Of a DNA stretch of 64,000 nucleotides, positions 36,621-49,250 are shown piece after piece. Within the stretch, counting starts at the first letter, position 1; every line of letters starts with the position of its first letter. This DNA comes from Spinacia oleracea (Eukaryota; Streptophyta; Magnoliopsida; Caryophyllales; Amaranthaceae): contig NC_079490.1 of NCBI RefSeq assembly GCF_020520425.1, positions 42,912,723 to 42,976,722 of the forward strand, written 5' to 3'. Made by a program: the position numbers and the translations under genes. The notes under the pieces were generated by a model. The model had not been told where the DNA came from and did no database searches. It was given only the letters and a program-made list of their open reading frames with translations.

Positions 36621-36895
36621 ATCCAAAATCCCACGTAGGTTCGTCTTTACTTTTTGTATTATTTTATTTACTTTTAATTGGAAAACCATTACTTTGACCT
36701 TTTATACTATCAAATTGATGAAATTGAAAGTGGAAAACAGTTTCCTGTATATACAGTCTGGAAAAAAGCTTCCTTGATTCCTTCCCAAGATGCACCAACA
36801 AGTCAGACAACTAAGTATCAACACTCAGAAAGACCATGCACTTAAAGAACAACTCATGCACTTAAAAAGCTTTCTTCCTACAACTCATGCACTTA

Positions 36896-37170
36896 GGCTC
36901 CATTTGGTAAGGCGTAAAACGTTTTCATTGTAAAATGATTTTCCATGGAAAACATTTTCCAAGGGAAAACACAATTCCAAACCAGGTTTCCTTTGTTTGG
37001 TACCTTAAAGGAAAACGGGAGAAGATGGTGAAGATTGAGGGGAAGAAAAGAGAGGGAGGTAAGGAGGAAAGAAGGAAAAGTGATTTCCCTCCCTTTCAAA
37101 TGAAAACGGGTTTTCCACCTTTGAGGGAGTCATGAAAAATTGGTTTTCATCCCTTACACAACCAAACAAC
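36896..37170. mobile_element. Foldback MITE, hAT-like
   Basis: The left end (ggctccatttggtaaggcgt, then aaaacgttttcattg) pairs imperfectly with the right end (ggttttcatcccttacacaa, then ccaaacaac). The interior is made of complementary gaaaac and gttttcc words. The ORFs on both strands are shadows of the foldback. Confidence 0.55.
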
Positions 37171-37199
37171 GTAAAATGATTGAAAAGGGGAAAATCACA

Positions 37200-37530
37200 T
37201 GAACGTAGTATAAAAAAAACCTACTACTCTCCAGAAAACCTAAGACTGCTTCCAAGCGTACAAGTCGACATCAAATCTCGGTGGAAGAAGAACAACAAGC
37301 ACAAACGCCGTTCTACCTCCATATTCCATACTACGTTATTGAAAGAGATCAAGCCCGGTGGCCCTCGCTCAAGACGTCCGACAAAACAAGTTCTTGCGGT
37401 TGTAGAGATCGAATCAGTGGATAAACACATTAGAGATTGTACCCAAATACAAAAATCAATAAAAATTATTTTGTTCACTTATTTTGAGTTCGTTATTTTG
37501 CAGACTCTGAAATTTGTGTTTACACCGACA
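37200..37530 (+). repeat. Possible 3' part of an LTR
   Basis: The segment ends tttgcag, then actctgaaatttgtgtttac. Before that come aataaaaattattttgttca and a purine/pyrimidine block, a layout that recalls the R-U5 end of certain plant LTRs. No start or target duplication is visible. The 130-codon + frame (37180-37572) has no motifs. Confidence 0.3.
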
Positions 37531-37718
37531 TCCAGACTTCAAAAACGACAAAACCACAACACAGATCCATAAAAAGTCTCAAGTACGGGAAGCTTGTATC
37601 CATTTTTATACCATTCTCAAAGCAAAATGAAGAAAAACCTAAAACACTTTGATAGTGACAACATCTTGATCTCATATTCATTTATTTGATCTTGAAACTT
37701 CCTTAAACAGTCACTGAT

Positions 37719-38147
37719 TTAGTTCTTGTATCTGATAGCAGCTTCAGAGTCCCGAATGCGAGATACCATTGTTGGATCTCCTCGAACCCTATCAACAGCA
37801 AAGCTTATCCTCATTGGACGACCTAAAAGCTCCTTACCATCCATAGCATCTTTTGCAGATACCGCAAAATCATCCTTGGCAAAGTAAACAAATCCAAACC
37901 CTCTAGACCTTCCTGTGACTTTATCATACATTATCCTCACTTCTGTCACCTCACCAAAATTGGAGAAAGCATCCAACAAAGATCTCTCATCAACCGACCA
38001 AGACAACCCAGCAACAAACAGCTTATTATTATTATTGGGGGGAGCTGAAACGGACGAAGACAACGATCGATAATACGGACTAAAACTCGAGGTAGGGTTG
38101 TAAAAAGCAGCTGATGTTCTTCTTGCAAATAACTTTAGACTGTTCAT
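37719..38147 (-). CDS. Small RRM RNA-binding protein, probably mitochondrial
   Basis: A 142-residue single-exon frame. Residues 1-35 (MNSLKLFARRTSAAFYNPTS, then a serine-rich stretch) are rich in R, S and aromatic residues without acidic residues, as in a mitochondrial presequence. One RRM spans about 41-118: RNP2 is LFVAGL and RNP1 is RGFGFVYF, with the intervening FSNFGEVTEVRIMYDKVTGR typical of plant glycine-rich or organelle RRM proteins. The tail (RGDPTMVSRIRDSEAAIRYKN) is short and lacks the glycine-rich domain, so it fits the small-RBP type. Such proteins act in organelle RNA editing, splicing or stability; the exact role cannot be read here. The start ATG is followed directly by the presequence, and no upstream in-frame extension is needed. 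Confidence 0.88.
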   Translation of the reverse strand: MNSLKLFARRTSAAFYNPTSSFSPYYRSLSSSVSAPPNNNNKLFVAGLSWSVDERSLLDAFSNFGEVTEVRIMYDKVTGRSRGFGFVYFAKDDFAVSAKDAMDGKELLGRPMRISFAVDRVRGDPTMVSRIRDSEAAIRYKN

Positions 38148-38690
38148 TGCTCACACATTCCCTTTCCTGTCCAATTTAGATTGGAATGCGCTCAGAAAAA
38201 TTCAATCCATTTTGAGGGGTATCTCACAAACTTAAACTTTATCTTTTACCCATCTTCTTCCCCCACCTCACAGTCATAGGGCTCACATTCCATTCAACCA
38301 ATTTCTCAGATTATTAAATCTAATTGTCTTTGATAATTATTCAAAGACCATATAGCCATATATGATGTTTGTGATTTTTAACCGATACATGATGTTTGTA
38401 GGTAATTTTGAGAAGTTTAACAATTGAAAAAGCCCAGAAAAAATATCAAATTGAAGAACCATAGGTTAATGTCAAATATAAATAATTGCTACTTATATTA
38501 GGGTAGGGAGTATATACTAGACGAAGAAAAGCAGAATCAATATAAACGTCATCCAAAATAGAGGGAACAAATTTAGCTAAACCATAAAAGGAGGGGGGAA
38601 TGGAAAAAAATACAAGAAGAGAAGGAATGATACCTGAGAAACGAACTTCAATCCGAAAAAGGAGCACCGCGGACACAGGGGCGGATACAG
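38148..38690. other. Divergent intergenic region between RRM gene and ZMYM-like gene
   Basis: This is the likely shared upstream region of two divergently oriented genes. I see no repeat or strong motif. The 76-codon frame at 38446-38676 is unconvincing. Confidence 0.35.
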
Positions 38691-38699
38691 GGGTACATT

Positions 38700-38882
38700 A
38701 CAGTCAAACCCAGAAAACTCTCCACACAATTAAACGCGATTATTTCTCTCTCCTCAACTCCTCAAACACTGAAACGGTAGATCTGAATTTCGATTTCCGG
38801 CGCCGGCTTCCCTTCACCGTGGCTTCTGTATTCTTCCCCCGGCTATTCGGCGACGACGACTCACCCAGAGTTACGAGCTAGT
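38700..38882 (+). other. Probable 5'UTR exon of the broken ZMYM/TTF-type gene
   Basis: A pyrimidine-rich leader (tctctctcctcaactcct) then a GC-richer stretch ends at a consensus donor, agcta/gtaagt (about 38881). A matching acceptor (tttaaatttcag) lies at 39401-39412, just before the ATG at 39422. Confidence 0.4.
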
Positions 38883-39412
38883 AAGTTTTCTTAATTTTAG
38901 TTTTTTTTTTTCCAGTTATTTAGACTTTGAATCTGAATTAATGGGTGAATAATCTGCCTGAGCATTCCCGTTAAGGCATTAACGATTGGTCGATTGATTG
39001 CGTTGGTGTTGGGGGTAATCTGAATTAATCTGTGGATATAGGCGCATGAATTAGCCCTATTAAGGACAATTGTTGATTTGTTGTTAATTAGAATTAAGAA
39101 ACAAATGAGATGACGCTTAAAGCAAAAAAAAAACTACTAATTTTTTAAACTAACCAGTATAATTGAGCAAAAAAACGCCCCTGTTAACAATGAATTGATA
39201 ATGAATTTCTAATGAGTAATGACCAACTGACCATATAATTGAGTAATGTGCTTATTAAACAAATCAAAAAGCCTCCAACTTGGAGTACTCCGTATAAAAT
39301 ATCACAATGTCAGAGCTCTACCTAGCTTAATTCAATTAGCTTAAGTTTGAATTTTATTTTCCAATTGTTAAGAGTGGACTTTAATTTCTGTTCTTTTGAT
39401 TTTAAATTTCAG

Positions 39413-39983
39413 TTACAAAGGATGCTAAACAGGAGCTTAGAATTCTTTTGGAAGGGAGGTGGAGGAAAATCACATGAGTCCTCTAATTCATCTTCTCCAA
39501 CTTCATGAGAAGTCCCTGTGCAAGAAAATGAGCAAGAGGTTAAGAGAAATTTCAAAACAATTCCCTTGATTGGCATATCAAGTGGTATTTTCGTAATTAT
39601 AATGAAAAAATATACAATTTAAAGATTGCGATGTACAATATATTTGATATTTTAAAAAAGTAAAAATAAAAGAAAATAATTTTAATATAAAAAGAGATTG
39701 TAAAATATTTAGATTGTATATTTTGATAATTTATTTACGAAAATACCACTCGATATGCTTACCTTGTCAATCAAGGGGATTGATCGGGCAGAGCTCGGAG
39801 GTTAATGTCCCTCCCATTCAAGAAGAAAATAAGGATGAAGTTCCTAGTTCTATGCCATCTGAAACCCTGCTCAAAGTACAGCAAGAACTCATTGTGAAAA
39901 AGCTATTTATGATGTTGATCTTCTTCCTCACGATCCTGGGGAAAGAAAGCCAATGTCCTTTTATACTCATGATGATCGAGATG
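39413..39983 (+). pseudogene. Zinc-finger MYM/TTF-type (hAT-transposase-like) N-terminus, broken
   Basis: From an ATG at 39422 the frame reads MLNRSLEFFWKGGGGKS and meets a stop near 39506. After a MITE, gene-like sequence returns with NVPPIQEENKDEVPSSMPS and, one frame over, IYDVDLLPHDPGERKPMSFY followed by THDDRD. The LPxDPGxRxPxxxY block is the hallmark just upstream of the TTF-type zinc finger in plant ZMYM1-like proteins. The sequence stops at 39983, where the outer retrotransposon starts; the reading continues after it at 60424 (AVRRGYIH). A stop, a frameshift, a MITE and a 20 kb insertion make this a pseudogene. Confidence 0.75.
39560..39783. mobile_element. MITE inside the ZMYM-like pseudogene
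   Basis: The left arm (cccttgattggcatatcaag, then tggtattttcgtaa) pairs with the right arm (ttacgaaaataccactcgat, then atgc and caatcaagggg), giving inverted repeats of about 37 bp around an AT-rich core. It separates two coding remnants of the same gene. Confidence 0.7.
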
Positions 39984-41277
39984 TTAAGTTATGATACATA
40001 TAAACGAATATAAATCATGCGGAAAAACCATAAACGCCAGGATTCCAAATTAATTGCCACATAACAATTAGCATAATTAGGATGCATACTCTTTGTAGCG
40101 TGCCCTCCCTTGCTGCGCCCGAACCAAACAAGAACAAGTCTTTAGGACTCCAAGTGTCGTCCCTCCGTAGAAAGTCCACAGCACGTCCGGATCCGCCTAA
40201 AGATTGACCAACTAGAATCGCCCTTAAGGTACTAAAATATTCGGCTATTGTGGGCAAGTGTATGACTGAATTTTTGCTCAAATTCTTACCTTTGAATACT
40301 TCAAACTCGTTATAAATTATGAGCCTTGAACTCATATTTATAGACCATGGAATAAGCAATCGAATCCTACTAGGATACGGATTAATTAAATTAGAATCGT
40401 AGCAGAACTCTAAATTAATTAATCTATCTTTTTAGGATTAGCAAATTCAATCAACAAATGAATCCTATACGCTTTAGGCTTCGTAAGTGAACACAAACAC
40501 ACACGCACGCACAGCAGCCCACGAGAGGCCCCATGTGCGCGCGCAGCCCAAGCACTCGCAGCCCACTCGCCACGAAGCCCACACGCTACGGCAGCCTTGG
40601 GCGCGCGCTGGGCTTGCCTTGCGGTGGGCCTGGCGCAGCCTTGGGCTGGCGTGTTGTGGCGCGCGTTTCCCTTGCTGGACGTGGGCCTGGCTTCGTGATC
40701 GGCCTTCGTCTAGGAAGTTCGTCCGATGCTAATTCGTACGACGCGCTTCCGACTAATTTCCCGATTCCGGAATTCATTTCCGATACGAACAATATTTAGC
40801 ATTTCCAATACCGGAATTAATTTCCGTCTGGAACAAATTTTTAATATTTCCGTTTCCTGAATTATTTTTCGATTCCGATAATATTTCCGATTCTGACAAT
40901 ATTCCCGTTTCCAGCAATATTTCCGATTCCGACAATATTTCCATTTCCGATAATATTTTCCGATACGTACCATGTTTCCGTTTCCGGCAACATCTACGAC
41001 TTGGATAATATTTATATTTTCGATACGATCCATATTTTCGTTTCCGGCAATATCATCGTTTCCGGAGTATTCATTTACTTGCCTTTGACGATCTCAGTTC
41101 CCACTGAAACCAAGATCCGTCGATTCCGAATATGTATTAGATAGAGTATTCAATGTCATTAAATACTTGATCCGTTTACGTACTATTTGTGTGACCTTAC
41201 GGGTTCAGTCAAGAGTAAGATGTGGATTAATATCATTAATCCACTTGAACTGAAGCGGCCTCTAGCTAGGCATACAG
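39984..41277 (-). repeat. Outer element 3' LTR, first part
   Basis: It starts TGTTAAGTTATGA (+ strand) and is cut at 41277 by the nested insertion at the duplicated tacag. The missing last 105 bp are at 51599-51703. It contains an A/T-rich TATA-like word (atatttataga, 40335-40345, minus-strand TATA), a GC-rich block (40500-40730) and the ttccgg palindrome array (40740-41070). ORFs through these blocks are not genes. Confidence 0.9.
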
Positions 41278-42652
41278 TGTTAGGTTATGATACATATGAC
41301 AATTCATAAATCATGCGGAAAAACCATAAAGCCAGGAAAACATATTATTTACACATAATCATTTAGCATAGTTTAGATGCATACACTTTGTTGCGTGCCT
41401 TCCCTAGCTGCGCCCGAACCGAACAAGAACAAGTCTTTAGGACTCTAAGTGTCGTCCCTCCGTAGATAGTCCACAGCACGTCCGGATCCGCCTTAAGATT
41501 GACCAACTAGAATCGCCCTTAAGGTACTATTATTTTCGGCACTTTTAGGCAAATGTGTGACTGAATTTTTCTCTCAAAAACTCACTTTGAATACTTGAAA
41601 ACTCGTTGTAAATATGTGACCCTAGGCACCTATTTATAGAGTTATGGAAAAGGATTTGGAATCCTATTAGGATACTAATTTATTTAATTATAATCCTACT
41701 AGGACTCTAATTAAATAAACTAAATCTTTTAGGATTAGATTTAATCATATGACGAATCCCGGTAGCCTTAGGATTCGAGTAACACACTTCGAGTAATACG
41801 CTAGCACCGCACGCAGGCCTTGCGGCCCACGCACAGCGCCAGCCCACTCGTCGCAGCCCCGCGCGCGCGCCTAAGCTTCGGTTGGGCCTGGCTTTTGCGC
41901 TGGGCCTGGTCGTATGCTTGGCGTGTGGTTGTTGCGCTTGGCTTGCTGGGCGATGGCCGGCTTCGTGCTGGGCCTTCGTCTGGCAGGCCTCGTCCGATGC
42001 TAATTCGTACGATGCGGCTTCCGATTAAATTCTCGATTCCGTAATTCATTTCCGATACGAACAATATTTAATATTTCCGATTCCGGAATTAATTTCCGTT
42101 TCGAACAAATATTTAATATTTCCGTTTCCGGAACTATTTTCCGATTCCGATAATATTTCCGATTCTGACAATATTTCCGTTTCCGGCAATATTTCCGATT
42201 CCGGCAATATTTCCATTTCCGATAATATTTTCCGATACGTACCATGTTTCCGTTTCCGGCAACATCTACGACTTGGATAATATTTATATTTCCGATACGA
42301 TCCATATTTCCGTTTCCGGCAATATCATCGTTTCCGGAGTATTCATTTCTTGCCTGTGACGATCTCAGCTCCCACTGAAACCAAGATCCGTCGATTCCGA
42401 ATATCCATAGATGGAGTATTTAATGCCTTTAAATACTTGATCCGTTTACGTACTATTTGTGTGACCCTACGGGTTCAGTCAAGAGTAAGCTGTGGATTAA
42501 TATCATTAATTCCACTTGAACTGAAGCGGCCTCTAGCTAGGCATTCAGCTCACTTGATCTCACTGAATTATTAACTTGTTAATTAATACTGAACCGCATT
42601 TATTAGACTTAACATTGAATGCATACTTGGACCAAGGGCATTATTTCCTTCA
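41278..42652 (-). repeat. 3' LTR of the nested element
   Basis: TGTTAGGTTATG at the left and ATTTCCTTCA at the right on the + strand. In sense it reads TGAAGGAAAT...CCTAACA. A TATA-like tctataaatagg (minus strand, about 41629-41640) marks the probable promoter. GC-rich block 41805-42000; palindrome array 42005-42340. Confidence 0.95.
42005..42340. repeat. Palindromic ttccgg/ggaa array within the LTR
   Basis: About fifteen short units of the kind aatatttccgtttccggc follow one another, with many self-complementary ttccggaa words. The same array recurs at 40740-41070, 50945-51280, 59790-60110 and, inverted, at 5970-6240. Open frames rich in R, N, I and K on the minus strand come from it. Confidence 0.85.
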
Positions 42653-42664
42653 GTCTCCCACTTG
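42653..42664 (-). other. Polypurine tract of the nested element
   Basis: The minus strand reads caagtgggagac right before the LTR start TGAAGG, the expected position for plus-strand priming. The outer element has the matching caagtgggagag at 51704-51715. Confidence 0.75.
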
Positions 42665-43399
42665 TCCTTAGGGACAAGTGTGCATTTCCTAATTCCTTTG
42701 TCGCTCGATGCTTGCTCTTGAACATAAGGTAAGAGTTGTCATCCTTATTATGTCCAGAGGTGTTCCTCGGTTTCAGAGTTCAACTGATCAAATAAACAGA
42801 TAATCATAGCCTATGATTCATCCGAGCACGGCCATGCATTTCACAGTTTCTAGCTCTCCGAGTGGCCTTGTACAACTTTTAAGCATCTCATCCCGATTTA
42901 TGGGAGGACAATCCCAATCTTGCGATCTTGAGATTAGACTTCGTTTGATAGGTGATTACCTGAGCGTTGCCTTTATAGCCTCCTTTTACGGTGCGACGGT
43001 TGGTCAACGTCAAAGTAACCAGTTCTCAAACAAGTAATTTCAAATCACTCAGGTATTGAGGAATTAGTGTCTAATAATTTTAATGAAATTTACTTATGAC
43101 AGATTTTCATCTCTTACAGTAAAGTTTCATAGGTCTTGTCCGATACTAGTCTTCCCAAAGTAAGTATCTATGTAAATGATTATGACATTGCCATGTCCAC
43201 ATAGTTCAAGAAACAGAACTACTAGTCATCTTGCATTCTAATCGTCTAACGTTTTCTATGCGTCCAATTTTATAGAAAACTCCGACTAGGGACCATTTTC
43301 AACCTTTGACATTCAAGTTCACTTGATAGACATTTCTTAGTCACAGGACTGGTCCTGACAGTCTATCTTGAATATATCGTCAAATTGAAGGGACTCATC

Positions 43400-46300
43400 A
43401 TTTAATACTAAACAAAGATTAAATGGAATATGAAAATACATTTCATATATGATAAATGTTCAACCCCTAATGTTTTACAACCATGGGCCTCGAACCCATC
43501 TTTAAAACATTTCATGGAATTCAAAGCTATGCTTGATTTCCAGTGCTACAATGTGAGTGTTGCTTCTCACTTGTTGCATAGGTTTAGTTATCATGCTTTG
43601 CCAATCTTAATATCTTTTTCATCGAACGATATTCGAGATAGGATGATAAGATCTTTTGAGTTTGTTTATTATGTGATCTAGTCTTTCTTACTTCGATAGT
43701 GGTTCTACGCATTTTGCAATGAAGAGCCATCAAGTTAGCAGACATGTGATCCACCCAAGTTCAATGAAGAACTCATTAATATAAACAACTCTGTTTTATT
43801 GCTTCTTAGGCAATAAGTACTTTTACTTCAACTGTTTAGGTTGCTAGTGATGCTTTGTTTGGATTTACTTATCCAAGCAGTTCACAGACATGTGGAAGAC
43901 TTTCCAGCTGTATCTTAGAACATAGAAATTAATATTTTAATTTCCCACGCAACAACTCATGGTCTCCAACCCATGTTGCCATTTTCAAAACACGATGCTC
44001 TATAGCTCGTCCTTGCCAATGGTTAACTCCAAGGGAATCTTGCTTGATCCTTTGCCAGTGTTTTATGCGTGTAGCATCAATATTTAGCATATCTTTATTT
44101 CCATTAATCAAGAACTATTCCTATGTACCTTTTTAAGTACCATAAGTTTTTCTTGATCTCAATCTAGTTGATCTTCACTTAGATCAATAGAGATTGGTAT
44201 ATGTTCCTCATATTATATCATACATGATAAATTCTTTTGCAGAATAATTCTCAATTGAATTCTATTCATGTAACTTTAGCTCATTCAATTTCAGTAGATA
44301 CTGAATCCAGCTAAATTCTTTGACATATAATATAGGTTAAGAATCTCACTTAGATCCTTTGATGTTTTAACTTAGTAAATGCTTATACATAGTTCAAACA
44401 TTCTTTACCTGGATTTATTCACATGGGTCGAATATCTCCAATGGAGTCTTTCGTGTTTGATTTAGTAAATGTCATTACTTAATCTAAAACATTAATATAA
44501 GATCTTTGTAAATAGATCTTAATACCCAGTATGTACTAAGTTTCGCCTTGGTCCATCATTGATGAATAATCTCAAATCTAAGTCATTAGCATTTGAATGT
44601 TATTTCTCAATAGAGAGATATGTGTGTGATACACATAGGACCAATTAATTTTTACGTACTCCCACTAAACTTCTTATATGTCTATAAGAATTATGTACAT
44701 CTTATGAAACTAAAATACTTATTAGCTTCACTAAAATACAATTCCAATTCCCAATTGCTTGCTTAAATCTGTACTTAGATTTTATAAGCTAGCTTTCCTT
44801 TTTCAAGCATTTATTTGGATCCACAAATCCTATGACATACCATGTACATAGTTTATTCCAACATTTGATTCAGGAATACGTTTTTGTTATCCAATTGCTA
44901 TATGTACCAATATGCAATCATTGCTTGAATTATAGACTTGAGCATTTCGATTATGCATGAGGTTTCAACACAATCCACACCGTGAATTTGCTTGTAACCT
45001 TTTAGCAACTAATCTAGCTTTGTGTTGTGAACACAATTTCATGTTTGATGGTTTTTATCCTTAAAACAAACTTGCAACCAATAGGTGTGAAACTATTCTT
45101 GCAAATCAACAAAATTTCAATTTTGTCATCAAAACATTGAGTACGTTTTATGGCCTCTAACCATTTAAAACGTTTGAGTCTATATATGGCCTCTAACCAT
45201 TTTAGGGAATCTGAGTTTCGTCATAGCTTTCTTACAAGTCACAAACTCATTAATCTACATGATAATAGTTTGACTGCAAGTTTGTAGGTTTCTTCACTAT
45301 CTAATAGAAGAATTGCATAGTTTCAGGGACCTGAACTCCATGTTTCTTCACTATAGAAGAATCTCATAGTTTCAGTGATTTGAACTCTATGCCTACTTGG
45401 GTATAGAACATCAAAGAATATCAATAGCCACTTGAAAGTCCTTTGAATATTCTGTTCTCCTTGAAGCACTTGTAAAGTCTTCTAAGAGAAGTCTATTCTT
45501 TAAAGCCACTTGTAAAGTCCTTACAGAATAAGTTCGGATTTTCTGAAGCACTTCGAAAAGCCTCCAGAATGTCCGTTTATGTTTGTTGTTCGCCTCGAAA
45601 ACTTTCGAGGTCTATTTTCGCCCACTTGTCATTTTGGAAACGAATCTCCAAAAGGACATTATTTCGAGCAAACAAACATTATGTTCTCAAAAATTCGTGG
45701 TAGAAACAATACCCTTGTGTCTCATTTGAATAAATCACAATGAAACATATATCTATACTTGGGCCTTAGTTTGTCGAATGACAAACACTAAGCTCCCACT
45801 GAGTTTTGCAACTCTCTAGATATATTTTATGAAAAGTTATTCTGAAATTACTTTTCAATAGCTTTGACGAATTTTGGTTTAGTTTGGTGGTAGTTGAGCA
45901 TTTTGTTTTAGAAATTATAGGAAAAGTCTTTATGATCCATCATTGATCGAATCAAGTACTAATTGACTTCGATTATTCCAACTAAGATATGCCATATCTT
46001 ATGGACCTAGATTGTGAAATTACAACACACAATCATTGATGATCATATTTGGTCTCAAGTAATCATCAACATGATCTAACCTAGATCTTCATGATTTCTT
46101 GCCAAGTGGATTTTATACTTCTGAATCTTTGAACTAGCCAAACAGATTCAACTTAGATCACATTTGAGTAAATAAACCTATATTCACTCAAATCCATGTG
46201 AAATAATAAAGTCATAAAATCTTTCTTTAGCTTTGAACTATACTGTCTAGGCGTTCTAACAATAGTTCATATCTTTTGTTACTTTTAACAAGTAAGACTA

Positions 46301-47000
46301 GTCGTCTTAAATTGATCTAGAAATCAATGAACTTTCAAAAGGTCCATCAAAATAGAGCTTTTGAATGTTAACTTGTTGATATGGTCTAAGCAACAATGCC
46401 AAAGATTAGTGGAACTCAAATCAAGGGGTTGATTTGAACCTAGTAAAGTTCTTTAAAGAGTTGTTTGTTTTAATCAAGCAAATTGACTCAACCCGTAAAT
46501 GACCATTTCATTCAAATAAACAAACAAACAAGAATTGTTTTTGTTCTTCTGAATGTGAGTCTTTCTGTGGTTGAAGCAGAAATTTAGGTATGTTGATTAT
46601 GGAACAAAATAGCCATTTAGTTCCAGCCTTGAAAGGACTTAAAACAACCTAGATGACCCTACATCTAATGTAGCATTGCCATGCTTCATTTCCCACTTGT
46701 AGGCCATTAGTGTAGCCTAGCTTCCATTATTTGAGTTATTACCGAAGTAAGAACCTCAAGCGGTATATGATACCAAGGAAGTTTGATTGCTAGGTCACTT
46801 CTCTTTAAACATAAACTTATAGGTAGAAACGGAATCGTAAATTCCTTTCATTTGTTCCTCGTTTTCCTATTTCTTGTACCCTTTCTTATAGTCTTAAGAA
46901 TTGAATTCTTTAGTGTTGACTTTTATACTTTGTTAGACATGTCCAATGTCACCAACAAGGTTCTTTACCATTTTAATTTATGTTGAATATTTTGTTTCAA
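43400..47000 (-). pseudogene. Fossil Copia gag-pol of the nested element
   Basis: Stop-ridden translations on the minus strand still show Copia order. 46500-46800: protease-like (LQVGNEA, then LFCSIINIP). 44880-45120: RT start around the KARLV and GYKQ blocks. Near 44500: an LGI-IYKD-like RT end. 43700-44110: RNase H, with HWQRIKQ, GDHELL and an STTEAEYIA-like remnant (TVEVKVLIA) leading to a FIELG-like block. No catalytic site is intact. The same stops and indels occur in the outer copy. Confidence 0.7.
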
Positions 47001-48939
47001 CTAGATGATCTTAGCAGAAGCTTCTAAAGTTCTCTAAGTATCGATCTATTCGAATGTCTAGGGACTAGACTCATTCGAGAATTAAATGGAAAAAAGATTT
47101 TAGGTTGTTAACCATTGGTAAAGCTGAGCGTTTAAACTCAATGCTTTATGATCTCAAAACTACATTGTATTTTGAATTCACAAGCACCAATTGGTTTGCC
47201 ATTCGATTTTGATATTCGAAAACAACCATAAAAGTCGCGAAAAGAAACGTACATTTTAAATTGCTCATTTTCTCTCATTTCCGTGAATCGTTCTTGGATT
47301 CACTACCAATCGAGGAAATTTACTGTTACCTTTCTAAAAGGATTTACTGCAGTGCAAGATATTTAATTATAAACAATAATTAAAACATACATTGAAGCAT
47401 GCAAAGTCTAAACATTTATCATGAGTAATAACTTGAAAATTAAAGCAATCATGCAATTTCAACAAGTTATTAGCATTTTATTCGAATTTATTGTTCCGGC
47501 AGGTGTGAATAAAATGATTCCAAGATCCTAAAATCATTGAAGAACTAAGCACAGTTTGTCGACTTAATCCTAAAACATCTTAGGTAAGCAAAAACCTTTT
47601 GCTAATAGTCTAAAAACTATTCTTGGTTGATAGGTACGTCTAAGAACTTATTAGGTAAATCTATCGATTTTGCCACGACATAAAAGGACTCCTTACTTAT
47701 ATCGTTTAGTTTCACCAAAACTAACATGTACTCAAAATTATTTGTGTACCTTGCCCCTTTAGGACCAATAAGTAACACCTCGCTGAGCGAAAACTATTAC
47801 TAGATTGATGTAAAGGATATCCAAGCAAGTGTATATTTTGGCATGGCACCTTTTAACTCAATTTTTAAGTTTGGAACTTAAGGCTCTTACTATGTTGGTT
47901 AGATTTTAAGTGAACTAAAATCCTTAATCATGCAACATAATCAAGCTTTTGATCTCATGCATTTTAAGACATATTTAAAAGCAATAAATAACTTAAAACA
48001 TGCATAAGATAAATGTGATCTAGTATGGCCCGACTTCATCTTGAAGATTTAACTTCAAAGTCCGTCTTGAAAATCTCCGTGGGAGGCACCATTTTCTTCA
48101 AATAGGATAAGCTATAATTAAAACTAATTACAACTATTTGATGGTACGCAGACCATATTTGAATTGAAAAACAACTTTGGTACTTTAGACCAATTACATT
48201 CAAATTAATGGTACGCAGACCATATTTTCTATCCTATTTGGGCCATACTAGTCACTTCATAACCTGCAAAACAGTACATATACAATATATACCATTCACC
48301 CATTCATTATCATGAATGGCCCACATAGCTGGTTAGTAAAACACATTATGCATCACGTAAACATTTGCAGCAATTAATCAAGGGCACCAATAATCTACCA
48401 ATTATTCAGTCCTTATTAATTCTAATCAAGTTGTTTTAACCTTAAGGATTTGTAGACCTAATCAAGAGTTTATGACTAAAAGCGCTCCCACTTAAACCAA
48501 TAAATTCATATGCTTTACTAATTTTAAACATAAAAATGTATTTCTAGTCTAACCGGAAACATACAAATTTAATTAAAATTTAAAGCTCATATAAATTTAT
48601 AATTGAATCCAAAAGTTTAATTTAATTTCAGTCGTATTTAAATTAATTCATGATTTTAATTTTAGTAAAATAATTAGAATAAATAAAATTTATTATAATT
48701 ACAATATTCAAAATTAAAATCCAAGAAAATAATTTAAATTATTAATTTTAAAATTAATTAAAATTACGTAAACTGGAAATTTCAAATTAAAATTTCAAAA
48801 CGATCTAATCGCAAAGCAACAACCCCACGCAACGTACGCCCATGGGCCACACGCACACAGCCATCGCTGGCCATGTGCGCGCAGCCCATGCGCTGCGTCG
48901 CATAGCTGCTGCTGCTGTCCTTCGCAATGCATCACGCGA

Positions 48940-49250
48940 GCTGGTGCTCGCTGCGCGCGCGCCAGCGCTCGATGCACGCGAGCCATCGCTCGCTGCGTTC
49001 GCTCGCCAGCGCTCGCTGCATGCGAGCCAGCGCTCGCTGCGCGCGCTCGCCAGCGCTCGCTTTATGCGGGCCAGCGCTTGCTGCGCGCTCTTGCCAGCGC
49101 TCGCTTTGCGCGCTCGATCCTGCGAGCCATCGCTCGCTGCGCGAGGCATCGACGCTGGGCGGAGCACTCGTGGCACGCGAGCTTGCGCTCGCTGCGCGCG
49201 AGGCTCCGCACGCTTTGCGCGAGGCAGTGCGCGCTGTGGCGCAGCTCGCT
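48940..49250. repeat. GC-rich tandem repeat in the leader of the nested element
   Basis: Units of roughly 20-25 bp containing gccagcgctcgctgcgcgcg recur about a dozen times in otherwise AT-rich DNA. All six frames are open for long stretches (ORFs of 60-200 codons at 48795-49505), which is a by-product. The outer copy has a related but shorter GC-rich block at 57841-58290. Confidence 0.8.
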
